DNA of 64,000 bases from Kineosphaera limosa NBRC 100340. GTDB lineage: Bacteria > Actinomycetota > Actinomycetes > Actinomycetales > Dermatophilaceae. A program made the translations under genes and the position numbers. Position 1 is the stretch's first letter. Each line of letters opens with the position of its first letter. Below are positions 33,918 to 42,395 of this stretch, piece by piece. The notes beneath the pieces were generated by a model. That model made no database searches and was not told the DNA's origin. It worked only from the letters and a program-made list of their open reading frames with translations. The DNA is taken from assembly GCF_000298215.1 (NCBI RefSeq), contig NZ_BAHD01000015.1:1-64000 (forward strand), written 5' to 3'.

Positions 33918-35171
33918 TCACAAGGCGGAGTGCGGCGCTCCCTGACCGGGGTCGATGCGCACCGGACCGTCAGCGGAGGGGCCGACGGGGAAGTCGAAGA
34001 TCGCCGTGGGCAGGTAGACGGTCGCGCAGGCGTTCGGGATGTCGACGACACCGGACAGACGCCCTTCGATAGGCGCGGCGCCGAGCAGCAGGTAGGCCTG
34101 CTCGGGGGAGTAGCCGAACTTCGTGAGGTAGTCGATGGCGTGCAGGCAGGCCCGCTGGTACGACAGATGGCTGTCGAGGTAGCGCTGCTCGCCGTCGAGA
34201 GTCACCGAGGTGCCGGAGAACGCGAGCCACTGGGAGTACTGCGGGTCCGTGTTGCCGGGCATGAAGATGGCGTTCTCGTGCACCCCGTAGGTGTCCATGC
34301 CGCCCTTGATGAGGTCGACGCGCAGGTCGATGAAGCCGCCCATCTCGATGGCGCCGCAGAACGTGATCTCGCCGTCGCCCTGGCTGAAGTGCAGGTCGCC
34401 GACGGACAGGTTCGCGCCGTCGACGAACACCGGGTAGAAGACGCGGGTGCCCTTGGTGAGGTTCTTGATGTCCTGATTGCCGCCGTTCTCCCGCGGCGGC
34501 GCGGTACGGGCGGCCTCGCCGGCGACTCGCTCGTAGTCGCTGTCGGCCAGCCCGCCGAGGATCGCGTCGCGCGGCTCCGGCGGCAGCGCCAGCGGCGGCA
34601 CCCGCTGGGGGTCGGTGGCGATGAGCGCCGCCTCGCGGCTGTTCCAGCGGCCGAGCAGTTCGGCGCTGGGGGCGGTGCCCATGAGGCCCGGGTGGATGAT
34701 GCCGGTGAACGACACGTGCGGCACGTGCCGGGAGGTCGCGGTCTGCCCCGAGAAGTCCCAGATCGCCTTGTACGCGTCGGGAAACTGCTCGGTGAGAAAG
34801 CCGCCGCCGTTGGCCGTGGGGAAGATCCCCGTGTAGCCCCAGCCCTGGCCGGCCAGCGGGCCCGAGTCCTCCTGCGGGATCGGCCCGACGTCGAGGATGT
34901 CGACCACGAGCAGGTCGCCGGGTTTGGCGCCCTCGACCGCGAACGGCCCGGAGAGGCGGTGCACGGTGGTCAGCGGGGCGTCGCGGATGTCGTCCGCGGA
35001 GTCGTCGTTGTGGATGGCCCCGTCGAACCACTCCCGGCAGTGCACACGGAACGAGTCGCCGGGCTTGACGGTGGCCGCCGGCGGGATCTCGGGATGCCAC
35101 CGGTTGTGACCCAGCAGTTGCTGATCGGTGAAGGACTTCGTGGAGTCGAGGGGGAAGATGACGTCGGGCAT
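33918..35171 (-). CDS. fmdA: Acetamidase/formamidase
   Basis: A 417-residue zinc-dependent formamidase (FmdA_AmdA family), which hydrolyses formamide to formate and ammonia. Conserved stretches are GHNRWHPEIPPAATVKPGDSFRVHCREWFDGAIHNDDSADD (residues about 21-60), PGDLLVVDILDVGPIP near 84, and SVGDLHFSQGDGEITFCGAIEMGGFIDLRVDLIKGG near 250-285. ATG 35171 has AAGGAGCCC upstream. It is followed on the same transcript by hairpin B and preceded by a FmdB-type zinc ribbon gene, a common pairing. Confidence 0.95.
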   Translation of the reverse strand: MPDVIFPLDSTKSFTDQQLLGHNRWHPEIPPAATVKPGDSFRVHCREWFDGAIHNDDSADDIRDAPLTTVHRLSGPFAVEGAKPGDLLVVDILDVGPIPQEDSGPLAGQGWGYTGIFPTANGGGFLTEQFPDAYKAIWDFSGQTATSRHVPHVSFTGIIHPGLMGTAPSAELLGRWNSREAALIATDPQRVPPLALPPEPRDAILGGLADSDYERVAGEAARTAPPRENGGNQDIKNLTKGTRVFYPVFVDGANLSVGDLHFSQGDGEITFCGAIEMGGFIDLRVDLIKGGMDTYGVHENAIFMPGNTDPQYSQWLAFSGTSVTLDGEQRYLDSHLSYQRACLHAIDYLTKFGYSPEQAYLLLGAAPIEGRLSGVVDIPNACATVYLPTAIFDFPVGPSADGPVRIDPGQGAPHSAL

Positions 35172-35205
35172 GGCGGGCTCCTTCTGCTCGAACTGGGCTG
35201 TCTGG

Positions 35206-35487
35206 CTAGGGGCGGGGGAGTTTCGCGTGGCGCGGGTCGCGGCTGATGGGTCGACCTCGCTCGCCCGGAGGCGGTGCGGAGACGACGGAGGGTTCGCTGG
35301 CTGACCGCGCGGCCGAGTCCAGGGCCCGCATGGCCGGGGAGGCGCCGTGGCCCAAGCCGACGGCGGTCCAGCGACGGGACGCCGGTGTCGAGCACCCCGG
35401 ACAGATCTGCCGGTCAGGCACCTCGTGCATCGGGTGGAGCCGGTCGAAGTCGCCGCACTCTGGGCAGCGGTAGGCGTAGGTCGGCAC
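35206..35487 (-). CDS. FmdB-family zinc ribbon protein
   Basis: A 93-residue protein. GTG 35487 starts the typical PTYAYRCPECGDFDRLHPM; the frame is open upstream but the homology begins here. Zinc ligands are CPEC (residues 8-11) and CPGC (about 29-32). The remainder is Ala/Ser/Pro-rich and disordered. In other bacteria FmdB is proposed to regulate formamidase. It lies 34 bases upstream of fmdA on the same strand. Confidence 0.8.
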   Translation of the reverse strand: MPTYAYRCPECGDFDRLHPMHEVPDRQICPGCSTPASRRWTAVGLGHGASPAMRALDSAARSASEPSVVSAPPPGERGRPISRDPRHAKLPRP

Positions 35488-35631
35488 GTCAAGGACTCCC
35501 GAGTCGAACCGCCGCAGGTGCGCGGCGAATTGGAGGTGCTGCCATCCTGCGACGCTACTGGGCACCGGACCGTTACGGCGCTGTTGCGCTGTCATGACGA
35601 GGGCCAGCCTGCCCGGCCGCAGTGCCATGAA

Positions 35632-35670
35632 GTCAAGAATCCTTGACAAAGTGCGACAAGAATAGTTGAC
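35632..35670. promoter_or_regulatory. Tandem operator-like repeats
   Basis: GTCAAGAATCCTTGAC (35632-35647) and GACAAGAATAGTTGAC (35655-35670) match at 13 of 16 positions, start 23 bp apart, and each is a near-palindrome (GTCAAG/CTTGAC). They end 7 bases before the XRE gene start. A TTGACA element at 35643-35648 lies inside. They are likely binding sites for that regulator. Confidence 0.6.
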
Positions 35671-35677
35671 TTATGTC

Positions 35678-35911
35678 ATGCCGAACGACGCGCTCATCAA
35701 CACCGTCCGCGAGACGCGGCGTGCTCGGCGCATGACCCAAGCCGACCTGGCCGGCGCCGTCGGTGTCTCGCGGCAAACCATCGTCTCGATCGAAGGCGGC
35801 GACTACGCCCCCTCGGTCTTGCTCGCTCTGCGCATCGCGCATGTGCTCGAGCACCCCATCGACCAGCTTTTCGCTATCGACCACTCCCGTTTGGAGGCCA
35901 CAGATGTCTAG
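35678..35911 (+). CDS. XRE-family transcriptional regulator (YozG-like)
   Basis: A 77-residue single-domain repressor (MPNDALINTVRETRRARRMTQADLAGAVGVSRQTIVSIEGGDYAPSVLLALRIAHVLEHPIDQLF). ATG 35678 is used; a TTG four codons upstream lies within the repeat region. Compact regulators of this type usually partner a membrane protein, and here the next gene overlaps its end by 8 bases. Confidence 0.9.
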   Translation: MPNDALINTVRETRRARRMTQADLAGAVGVSRQTIVSIEGGDYAPSVLLALRIAHVLEHPIDQLFAIDHSRLEATDV

Positions 35912-36431
35912 CAACACGCCCCCGCGCCGCACCGTCCTGAGCACCATGGCCGGGCTCGACGAAACCACCTTCGGCGACGAGCGCGAGCGCAGGATCTGGA
36001 TGGAGTCCTATGTCATCGCCTTCGAGGTCGCGATCCTTGCGGCTTTCGGGGTCGCCACGGCCATGGTGTGGCTGGGCGACCAGACGGTCGCCCGTTGGTC
36101 GATCGGAGTCGTTGCGATCATCGGCGTCGGCAACATGGCCGCCTTGGCGCACCTGCGCCAACATGGCTTGACCGACATCCCGTGGCGAGCCCGTTGGGCC
36201 TTCTGGTCGTTCCGGCTGCGAATGCTGCTCGTCGCAGTGTGGGGCGTCGGCATTGTCCTCGCCGTCCTGGGTGAGGGCGGCAGCCTCGCCGAGCGCGGCG
36301 GCTGGAGCTATGTCGCCGGGCTGCTCGTCGGCGCCACGGTGGCGATCGCCGGCTTCTGGATCGCCGACCGCCAGATCAAACGCCGCACGCAAGCCGAACT
36401 CCCCGCAGACGACACCTTCGACGACCGCTGA
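35904..36431 (+). CDS. Membrane protein coupled to XRE regulator
   Basis: A 175-residue protein with four hydrophobic helices in two pairs (residues about 35-55, 62-80, 105-122 and 132-150) and a charged C terminus. ATG 35904 has TTGGAGGCC upstream and lies inside the regulator gene's last codons. I recognise no named family; the regulator-plus-four-helix arrangement resembles YozG/DUF2178-type pairs. Its function is unknown. Confidence 0.8.
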   Translation: MSSNTPPRRTVLSTMAGLDETTFGDERERRIWMESYVIAFEVAILAAFGVATAMVWLGDQTVARWSIGVVAIIGVGNMAALAHLRQHGLTDIPWRARWAFWSFRLRMLLVAVWGVGIVLAVLGEGGSLAERGGWSYVAGLLVGATVAIAGFWIADRQIKRRTQAELPADDTFDDR

Positions 36432-36438
36432 GCCACGG

Positions 36439-36636
36439 CTACGCGATCCCCTCACCGGCCACGGCTCGCTGGCAGGCGGCGGCGAGGCTCAGATGTCCGC
36501 GCAAGGCCTGCTGGAGATCCTTGGTGCTGATAGCGAACTCATCGGCGACGTCCGCGACGTCGACGCCCGCCTTGAAGAGGTCGACATGATCGGCGGCGCC
36601 GGTGCCCAACACTGGGCCGTGGCAAGGTGGCCTCAT
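36439..36636 (-). pseudogene. DUF433 antitoxin-like remnant
   Basis: A 65-residue open frame. Residues 19-46 (DLFKAGVDVADVADEFAISTKDLQQALRG) look like the C-terminal half of a DUF433 protein, an antitoxin-like family. The N-terminal half (the GTRVPV-type segment) is absent, replaced by unrelated sequence that overlaps the start of the next gene on the other strand. No DUF5615 toxin partner is nearby. It is probably a truncated relic, or a chance frame. Confidence 0.35.
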
Positions 36637-38329
36637 GGCACGGCGACAGCGAGAGACGCCCGACGATCTCGACCCGACTCGGGTCGCGGCCCGACAGATG
36701 GCGCAGGAGCTGATCGAGGCTCACGGGGGTGACCCGATCGCCGCCTGGCAGGCCTTGAACGCGCCCGGCGGAATGATGGAGCAGATCCGGACAGCCAATG
36801 CAGCCAACGCTGGCAAGGGCAGCGCGTTCGGCCTCTTCAACCCTTCGGCCGCACTCGACGACCCGGCTGTCGGCCTGGGGCGTGAGATCGGGGAGCCGCC
36901 GCCGTTCCGGGTGGGTGAGCCGCCGGAGCAGCCGATCACGCTTCGCGTGCGGGTCGACATCGACGACGCGAAGCCACCCATCTGGCGGCGCCTCGAACTC
37001 GCCGGCGACCTGACGCTGGAGCAGCTGCACGTCGTCGTGCAGTCGGCCTTCGGCTGGGTGGGATATCACCTGCACTCCTTCGCGCCCCAGGTCGGCGGCA
37101 CGGTGGATCGCCGCCGACGCCCCTTCCCGAACGAGGGCACGGAGGAGTTCTGCGACGAGCGGCTTCCCCCGGAGTCTGAGGTGCGGCTGGACCAGGTACT
37201 GCGCGCCGAGGGTGATCGGCTGATCTACGAGTACGACTTCGGCGACAGCTGGGAGCACACCATCAGGGTCGAGAAGGTCCTTCCCCGGGGCGAAGGCGAC
37301 CCGCGCGCCCGCTGCGTCGCCGGCCGCCGGGCCGGGCCGCCGGAGGACGTCGGCGGGATCTGGCGCTACAACGACCTCGTAGCGAGTTGGGACAGCTTCG
37401 GCGAAGAAAATCCCACCCCACCCGAGTTGGGCGAGGACGAGTTGCTCGAGCTGCGTGAATGGGTCGGCATCGAATTCGACCCGGCCGACGCAGAGCTGGA
37501 GGGACTGGACCTCGACCAGATGTTGGGGCTGGTCGAGCGAGCGATGGAGTCGGGCAAACTCCTGGTCGACAACCCTCGCCTGGCCCCGGCGTTCACCGAA
37601 CTGGTCCAGGGCGCCGCGCGAGCCGGCGCCCTGCCCCTCATCAGCCCATCGGTAGCCTTGAGTGGCCTCGACCTGGCGGCCGAGCCGGTCGGGGCGGCGC
37701 GAGCCGGCGTGTTCGCCGGCCTGACCCCGCAGGAGGCTGCGGCCGTGACCGAGCCCTGGCAGCACCTGCTGCGGTTCTTGGGCCCGCAGGGCGTCGAGCT
37801 GACGGCGGCCGGCAACCTGCGGCCCGCCGTGGTCGAGTCCATGGTGACCGAGTTCCAGCTCAGCACGGAGTGGGCCGGGAGGGGTTATCGCGAGGACCAG
37901 ACCCCGTCGGTGGCAGGGCTGCGTAAGGCCGCGACCAGCCTCGGCCTGGTACGCAAGGTGAAGGGGCGGCTGCTGCCGACGAAGGCGGCCATCTCGGCCA
38001 CCGAGCCGGTGCGAATGTGGCGCATGGTGGCCGACCGTCTCACCCGCGGGCGGGAAGAGTTCGAACGGCAGGCCGCCGTCATCGCCTTGCTCGTGGCCGC
38101 CGATCGGTCCTTAGAAGTCTCCGCGCTGGAGGTGTTTCGGATCCTTGCGCCGCAGGTGCTGGGCGCGGTGGGCTGGCGCGTCGGCGGCGACGCGCCCTCG
38201 GCCTGGCACGTGGTGCACGCTTCGGAGGTCGTCTGGGCGGTGCTGGAGTTCTCCGGCTGCCTCGATGCCGATGGCCACGTTTCCGAGGCCGGCGGTCGAT
38301 TGGCGCAGGCCGCCCTGCTGGCCCCCTGA
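36635..38329 (+). CDS. Plasmid pRiA4b ORF-3 family protein
   Basis: A 564-residue protein from ATG 36635. The PRiA4_ORF3 domain is at residues about 100-275: ITLRVRVDIDDAKPPIWRRLELAGDLTLEQLHVVVQSAFGWVGYHLHSF, then YEYDFGDSWEHTIRVEKVL and CVAGRRAGPPEDVGGIWRYNDL. The family occurs on plasmids and in IS1096-like elements, and its function is unknown. The remaining 280 residues look helical and lack a recognisable domain, though they contain a winged-helix-like stretch (LRKAATSLGLVRKVKGRLLPT). There is no transposase next to it. Confidence 0.88.
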   Translation: MARRQRETPDDLDPTRVAARQMAQELIEAHGGDPIAAWQALNAPGGMMEQIRTANAANAGKGSAFGLFNPSAALDDPAVGLGREIGEPPPFRVGEPPEQPITLRVRVDIDDAKPPIWRRLELAGDLTLEQLHVVVQSAFGWVGYHLHSFAPQVGGTVDRRRRPFPNEGTEEFCDERLPPESEVRLDQVLRAEGDRLIYEYDFGDSWEHTIRVEKVLPRGEGDPRARCVAGRRAGPPEDVGGIWRYNDLVASWDSFGEENPTPPELGEDELLELREWVGIEFDPADAELEGLDLDQMLGLVERAMESGKLLVDNPRLAPAFTELVQGAARAGALPLISPSVALSGLDLAAEPVGAARAGVFAGLTPQEAAAVTEPWQHLLRFLGPQGVELTAAGNLRPAVVESMVTEFQLSTEWAGRGYREDQTPSVAGLRKAATSLGLVRKVKGRLLPTKAAISATEPVRMWRMVADRLTRGREEFERQAAVIALLVAADRSLEVSALEVFRILAPQVLGAVGWRVGGDAPSAWHVVHASEVVWAVLEFSGCLDADGHVSEAGGRLAQAALLAP

Positions 38330-38344
38330 GCCGAAGATCCGCCC

Positions 38345-39523
38345 GTGGTGCTGACGATCAGTAGCGTGCGCCTGGCCGAGGCGGCGGATGTGCCGTTGCT
38401 GCAGTACATCGAGGCGGCCGGGGATGCGCAGTTCGTTCCGTATCTGGATACCGCGGCCTTCGGGGAGCCCACCAGCGGGCGGGAGCGGGTAGCGGAGGGA
38501 GTGGTGCTCGTCATCGGCACGCCCGCTCTGGGTTTCGCTCACCTCATCGAACTCGACGACGGTACCGCCCACCTCGAGCAGCTGGCGGTGCACCCCCGGG
38601 CCCAGCGCCGCGGCCTGGGCCGCACACTGTTACGTGCGGTGTACGGGCTGGTGCGGGACCGCGACCTGGATCGGCTCACGCTCACGACCTACGCCGACGT
38701 GCCCTGGAGCGCGCCCTTCTACGCAGCCCACGGTTTCCGCGTGGTGCCCGAACCGCGCGGCGCCCTGGGTCGCGTCGTCGCGCATGAGCGGCAGCGCGGC
38801 CTGGAGCGGGAGCTGCCGCGGGTGGCGATGCAGCGCATCGTTCGCGACGAGCCCACCCCCATCCCCGCGGTCAGTGTGCTGCCGGTGCGCGACGGGGCGG
38901 ACGGCCTGGAGGTGTTCGTGCAGGTTCGCGCCGCGACCATGGACTTCGTGCCCGGCGCCCTCGTCTTTCCCGGTGGCCGCATCGACGCAGGCGACAGGGT
39001 CACGGGGGCCGCTCTCGACCTCCCGGGCGACCTCGTCGACGACCACGCCCGCGCCTGGCGGCACACCGCCTACGGCGTGCTCGGCGATGCCCGCCAGGCC
39101 GCGCGCACCGTGCTGGCCTGCGCGGTGCGGGAGGTGGCGGAGGAGACCGGGGCCGTCATCGACCCCGCGCGGCTGCTGCCGTGGGACGACTGGGAAACCC
39201 CGCTCGGCTCACCCAAGCGCTTCGACGTGCGCTTCCTCCTGCTGCCGGTTCGCTCGGATGCCGAAGCGGCAGAGTTCACCCACGCGACGACCGAAGCCCA
39301 CCGCTCGGAGTGGATGCCGGTGCGCGACGTCGAGGCCGGCGCCGAAGACGGATCTCTCTACCTCGTGGCACCCACCCGCGTGCTCGTCGAAGAACTCGCG
39401 ACCCTCGGCTCGGTCGACGCCGCCGCGGCCCTGCGACCACCGATCACCCGAGTGCGCGACGACATCTGCCCCACCCCGCCGCTGCGCGGCCGACTCGCTT
39501 CCAACGACCCGACAGGGGACTGA
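38345..39523 (+). CDS. GNAT acetyltransferase-NUDIX hydrolase fusion
   Basis: A 392-residue two-domain protein starting with GTG 38345. Residues 5-150 are a GNAT domain with the acetyl-CoA loop LEQLAVHPRAQRRGLGRTLL and the FYAAHGFRVV terminus. Residues 175-390 are a NUDIX domain: FPGGRIDAGD opens the box and CAVREVAEETGAVI closes it, with about 40 residues inserted between. A similar insertion is a feature of NUDT19-type CoA pyrophosphatases, so a CoA or acyl-CoA substrate is conceivable (inferred). It begins 15 bases after the pRiA4b-type gene and could share its transcript. Confidence 0.88.
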   Translation: MVLTISSVRLAEAADVPLLQYIEAAGDAQFVPYLDTAAFGEPTSGRERVAEGVVLVIGTPALGFAHLIELDDGTAHLEQLAVHPRAQRRGLGRTLLRAVYGLVRDRDLDRLTLTTYADVPWSAPFYAAHGFRVVPEPRGALGRVVAHERQRGLERELPRVAMQRIVRDEPTPIPAVSVLPVRDGADGLEVFVQVRAATMDFVPGALVFPGGRIDAGDRVTGAALDLPGDLVDDHARAWRHTAYGVLGDARQAARTVLACAVREVAEETGAVIDPARLLPWDDWETPLGSPKRFDVRFLLLPVRSDAEAAEFTHATTEAHRSEWMPVRDVEAGAEDGSLYLVAPTRVLVEELATLGSVDAAAALRPPITRVRDDICPTPPLRGRLASNDPTGD

Positions 39524-39616
39524 TCGACGACCCTGAAGCCATCGATGCCATGCCCAGGCAGGCGACGAGCCCACGCGCCGACTAGCCTGGTCGTTCCGCG
39601 GGGTCGAGGGGGAGTC

Positions 39617-40747
39617 GTGACGCAGGAGCGGGCGCTGGCCGTGTTGCGCGCGCAGCGGCGTGCGCTGATGGTCCGTCGGGGCGGGTACTGGATGGTCTTG
39701 GTGGGCATCGCGGCCGCCGGGCTGTGGGCGTGGGCGTCGCCCCCGTACGGCCTCGAGCTCGGACCTGTCCCCGCGTATCTCTCGGCGGTGATCGTCGTCG
39801 CCGTCATGGTCCTGGCGGATCGGCGTCTTCCGCTCGTGACGGAGGGCTCGCCCGCGTTGGGCGTCAACGCCCTGCAGCCGGCCTACGTCCTTGCAGGCGG
39901 CGCCGAAGGGGTGGCGGTCCGCCCAGCTGGCGCGGCTACCGCCACGAATGGTGATGACGGTCGGCGGTGGTGGTCGCTCGCGCGTGGCCAGCAGCCCGTC
40001 GCCGTCGGTCAGCAGGTCTGGGTGAATGCCGAGCTGAGCAGCGAAAGTAAAACGCCGATGGTGTGGCTCGGTGATGCCACTCAGCCGCCACGCGTCGTGT
40101 GGCCGCAGACGACCGCGACCCAGGAGGACGGGACCCGCCTCCGGCTCACGGGCCCCGACGAAGCGGCGTTCAGCGTGGGTGCTCCGGCGCCACCGGAGGT
40201 CGTCGCTGCTGCCCGCCGGACAGGTCGACGCACCGTCGCGTTGTCGGCGCTATGGGTCTTGGCGGTGATGCTCCTGGCGATCTTCGCCGTGCTTCTCGAC
40301 ATCCGGATGAACCAGAACAGCTCCGCCGTATCGGGCGTGGCGCTGGTGCTGGCGACGGGCGGCGTGCTGAAAGACAGCGGGCCCCGCTTGGTCGCCGCGT
40401 GGCGAATGAGCCGCGCTCGAACCCTGCGCCGCGCGATCCTTGCGGCCCGACGCCGAGGTGCCCCCTTCAAGGAGGACGGCGTCGTCACCGTTCGCGTAGC
40501 CCCCGACCGCTCATCCTCCGGGCTGTGGTCCTGGACCCTGGTCGGCAAACCACCGAGGAGGGATAGCCCACAGGAAATCTGGCTCACGGAGTCCGCGCGA
40601 CCCCATCGCCTGGCCGCGATCTTCCTCCCGAACAGCGGCGACGGAAGCCCGAAACTGCTTGCCCCGAACAGTCCCGTCCGCGAGTTCATCGACCGGGAGG
40701 CCGACGTGGTCGACAGCCCAGCCTCGCGACCCAGGAGCCCGCGATGA
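39617..40747 (+). CDS. Hypothetical membrane protein
   Basis: A 376-residue protein from GTG 39617, which has GAGGGGGAG upstream. There are two hydrophobic segments near residues 26-42 and 53-70, a soluble stretch of about 130 residues, and two more segments near 205-228 and 236-252. The C-terminal region is basic and ends with a Pro/Ser/Arg tail. I recognise no family. It stands alone, divergent from nothing and convergent with an acyl-CoA synthetase. Confidence 0.7.
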   Translation: MTQERALAVLRAQRRALMVRRGGYWMVLVGIAAAGLWAWASPPYGLELGPVPAYLSAVIVVAVMVLADRRLPLVTEGSPALGVNALQPAYVLAGGAEGVAVRPAGAATATNGDDGRRWWSLARGQQPVAVGQQVWVNAELSSESKTPMVWLGDATQPPRVVWPQTTATQEDGTRLRLTGPDEAAFSVGAPAPPEVVAAARRTGRRTVALSALWVLAVMLLAIFAVLLDIRMNQNSSAVSGVALVLATGGVLKDSGPRLVAAWRMSRARTLRRAILAARRRGAPFKEDGVVTVRVAPDRSSSGLWSWTLVGKPPRRDSPQEIWLTESARPHRLAAIFLPNSGDGSPKLLAPNSPVREFIDREADVVDSPASRPRSPR

Positions 40748-40843
40748 CCAAGGATGAAGCGCTCCGCAACCGCTGCCCGCGAGGTGACCGACCTCGACGT
40801 ACCAGCCGGCGACGAGCAGGCGCCCCGAGGCGAGGGCCCCGAA

Positions 40844-42352
40844 TCAGCGGCGTAGTTCGCGTTTGAGGATCTTGCCGGAGGCGTTGCGGGGCAGGTCGTC
40901 GACGAAATGCACGGCCTTGGGCACCTTGAAGCCGGCGAGTTGCTCCCGTACGTGCGACTGCACAGTCTCCTGTGTCAAGGCGGTGTTCGGTCGGCGGACG
41001 ACGAAGGCGGTGACGGCCTCGATCCAGGTGTCGTCGGGCTGGCCGATGACGGCGACCTCGGCCACCTGCGGATGGGTGTAGATCGCGTCTTCGATCTCGC
41101 GAGAGGCGACAATCACCCCGCCGGTGTTGATCACGTCCTTCACCCGGTCGACGACCGTGATGTAGCCCTCCTCGTCGAGAGTCACGAGGTCACCGGAGTG
41201 AAACCACTCGCCCTCGAACGCCGCCGCGCTCTCCTGCGGCTCGTCCCAATACCCTTCGCACAGCTGCGGGCTGCGGTACTGAATCTCACCCGGCTCGCCC
41301 GGCGCCGCCTCCGAGCCGTCGGCCGCGACGACCCGCATCTCCACGAAGAACACCGGACGCCCGGCAGAGGAGGGTCGCTGCGCGTGCTCCTCGGGTCGCA
41401 GCACCGCCGACAACGGCGCGATCTCGGACTGGCCGAAGCAGTTGTACCAGCCCAACTCGGGCAGCTTCGCCGCGATCCGCTCCCGGATCGGGCCCGGCAT
41501 GATCGACGCCCCGTAGTACGCCTTGCGCAGCGCCGACAGGTCGCGGGTCGCGAAGTCGGGGTGATTGGCCAACGACACCCACAGCGTCGGCGCCGCGAAG
41601 AACGCCCGATGCCCGTCCCGCTCCATCCGCTCCAGGATCGCGGCGGCATCCGGCTTCTCCATGATCGTGTTCGTCGCCCCCACCGCCAGCCACGGCAGCA
41701 GAAAAACGTGCATCTGCGCCGAGTGATACAGCGGCATGACGTGCAGCGGAGCATCGTCCGGCGACAGGTCGAGCGCGATGATGCACGACACGTACTCGTG
41801 CACCAGCGCCCGGTGTGTCATCATCGCGCCCTTGGGCCGCGACGTTGTACCAGACGTGTAGAGCAACTGGGCGAGGTCTTCGGTGTCGACACGGCTCGCC
41901 ACCCGCGGCACCTCGCCGGTCGAGGCGACCGCGAGCAGGCTGTCGTCGGCATCGCGCAGCGGCACCCGGATGTCCGGGGTCGACGGCGCCTGATCCAGCC
42001 GCGGCGCCAACGCCGGATCCACGAGAATCCCGCGCGCCCCGGACTGTCCCAGCAGATAGTCGAGTTCGCGACCCACCAACTGGTTGTTCAGCGGCACGTG
42101 CACGAGCCCGGCGCGGGCGCAGGCCAGGAAGCCGATGAGGTAGGCGTCCGAGTTCAACCCGAACGAGGCCACCCGGTCGCACTGCATGAGCCCCAGGTGC
42201 AGCAGGTGGGCGGCGGCGCGGCTCACCGCGTCGTCGAGCTCGCGGTAGCTCCACGTGCGGTCTTCGAAGATCACGGCCGGGCGGTCCCGGAAGGTGCTGG
42301 CGCTGCGGCGGATGACGTCGGCGACGGTGCTGCTGCGCAGAGGGGGATTCAT
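40844..42352 (-). CDS. AMP-dependent acyl-CoA synthetase/ligase
   Basis: A 502-residue ANL-family ligase from ATG 42352, which activates a carboxylic acid via an acyl-adenylate. Motifs are LLYTSGTTSRPKGAMMTH (A3, residues about 160-177), YNCFGQSEIAPL (A5), GEWFHSGDLVTLDEEGYITVVDRVKD (A7/A8) and the C-terminal catalytic Lys in NASGKILKREL. The length fits medium/long-chain or aryl ligases. It lies 43 bases downstream of ferrochelatase on the same strand. The acyl substrate is not predictable. Confidence 0.92.
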   Translation of the reverse strand: MNPPLRSSTVADVIRRSASTFRDRPAVIFEDRTWSYRELDDAVSRAAAHLLHLGLMQCDRVASFGLNSDAYLIGFLACARAGLVHVPLNNQLVGRELDYLLGQSGARGILVDPALAPRLDQAPSTPDIRVPLRDADDSLLAVASTGEVPRVASRVDTEDLAQLLYTSGTTSRPKGAMMTHRALVHEYVSCIIALDLSPDDAPLHVMPLYHSAQMHVFLLPWLAVGATNTIMEKPDAAAILERMERDGHRAFFAAPTLWVSLANHPDFATRDLSALRKAYYGASIMPGPIRERIAAKLPELGWYNCFGQSEIAPLSAVLRPEEHAQRPSSAGRPVFFVEMRVVAADGSEAAPGEPGEIQYRSPQLCEGYWDEPQESAAAFEGEWFHSGDLVTLDEEGYITVVDRVKDVINTGGVIVASREIEDAIYTHPQVAEVAVIGQPDDTWIEAVTAFVVRRPNTALTQETVQSHVREQLAGFKVPKAVHFVDDLPRNASGKILKRELRR

Positions 42353-42395
42353 GGTGGCGCTCCTCATGGGAATCGGCCTGGTGGCCACCACGCTG

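Noticed and set aside
40754-40855. A 33-codon frame (ATG 40754 to TAG 40855), Asp/Glu-rich
   Set aside because: It has no convincing ribosome-binding site, overlaps the end of the convergent acyl-CoA synthetase gene and has no recognisable similarity.
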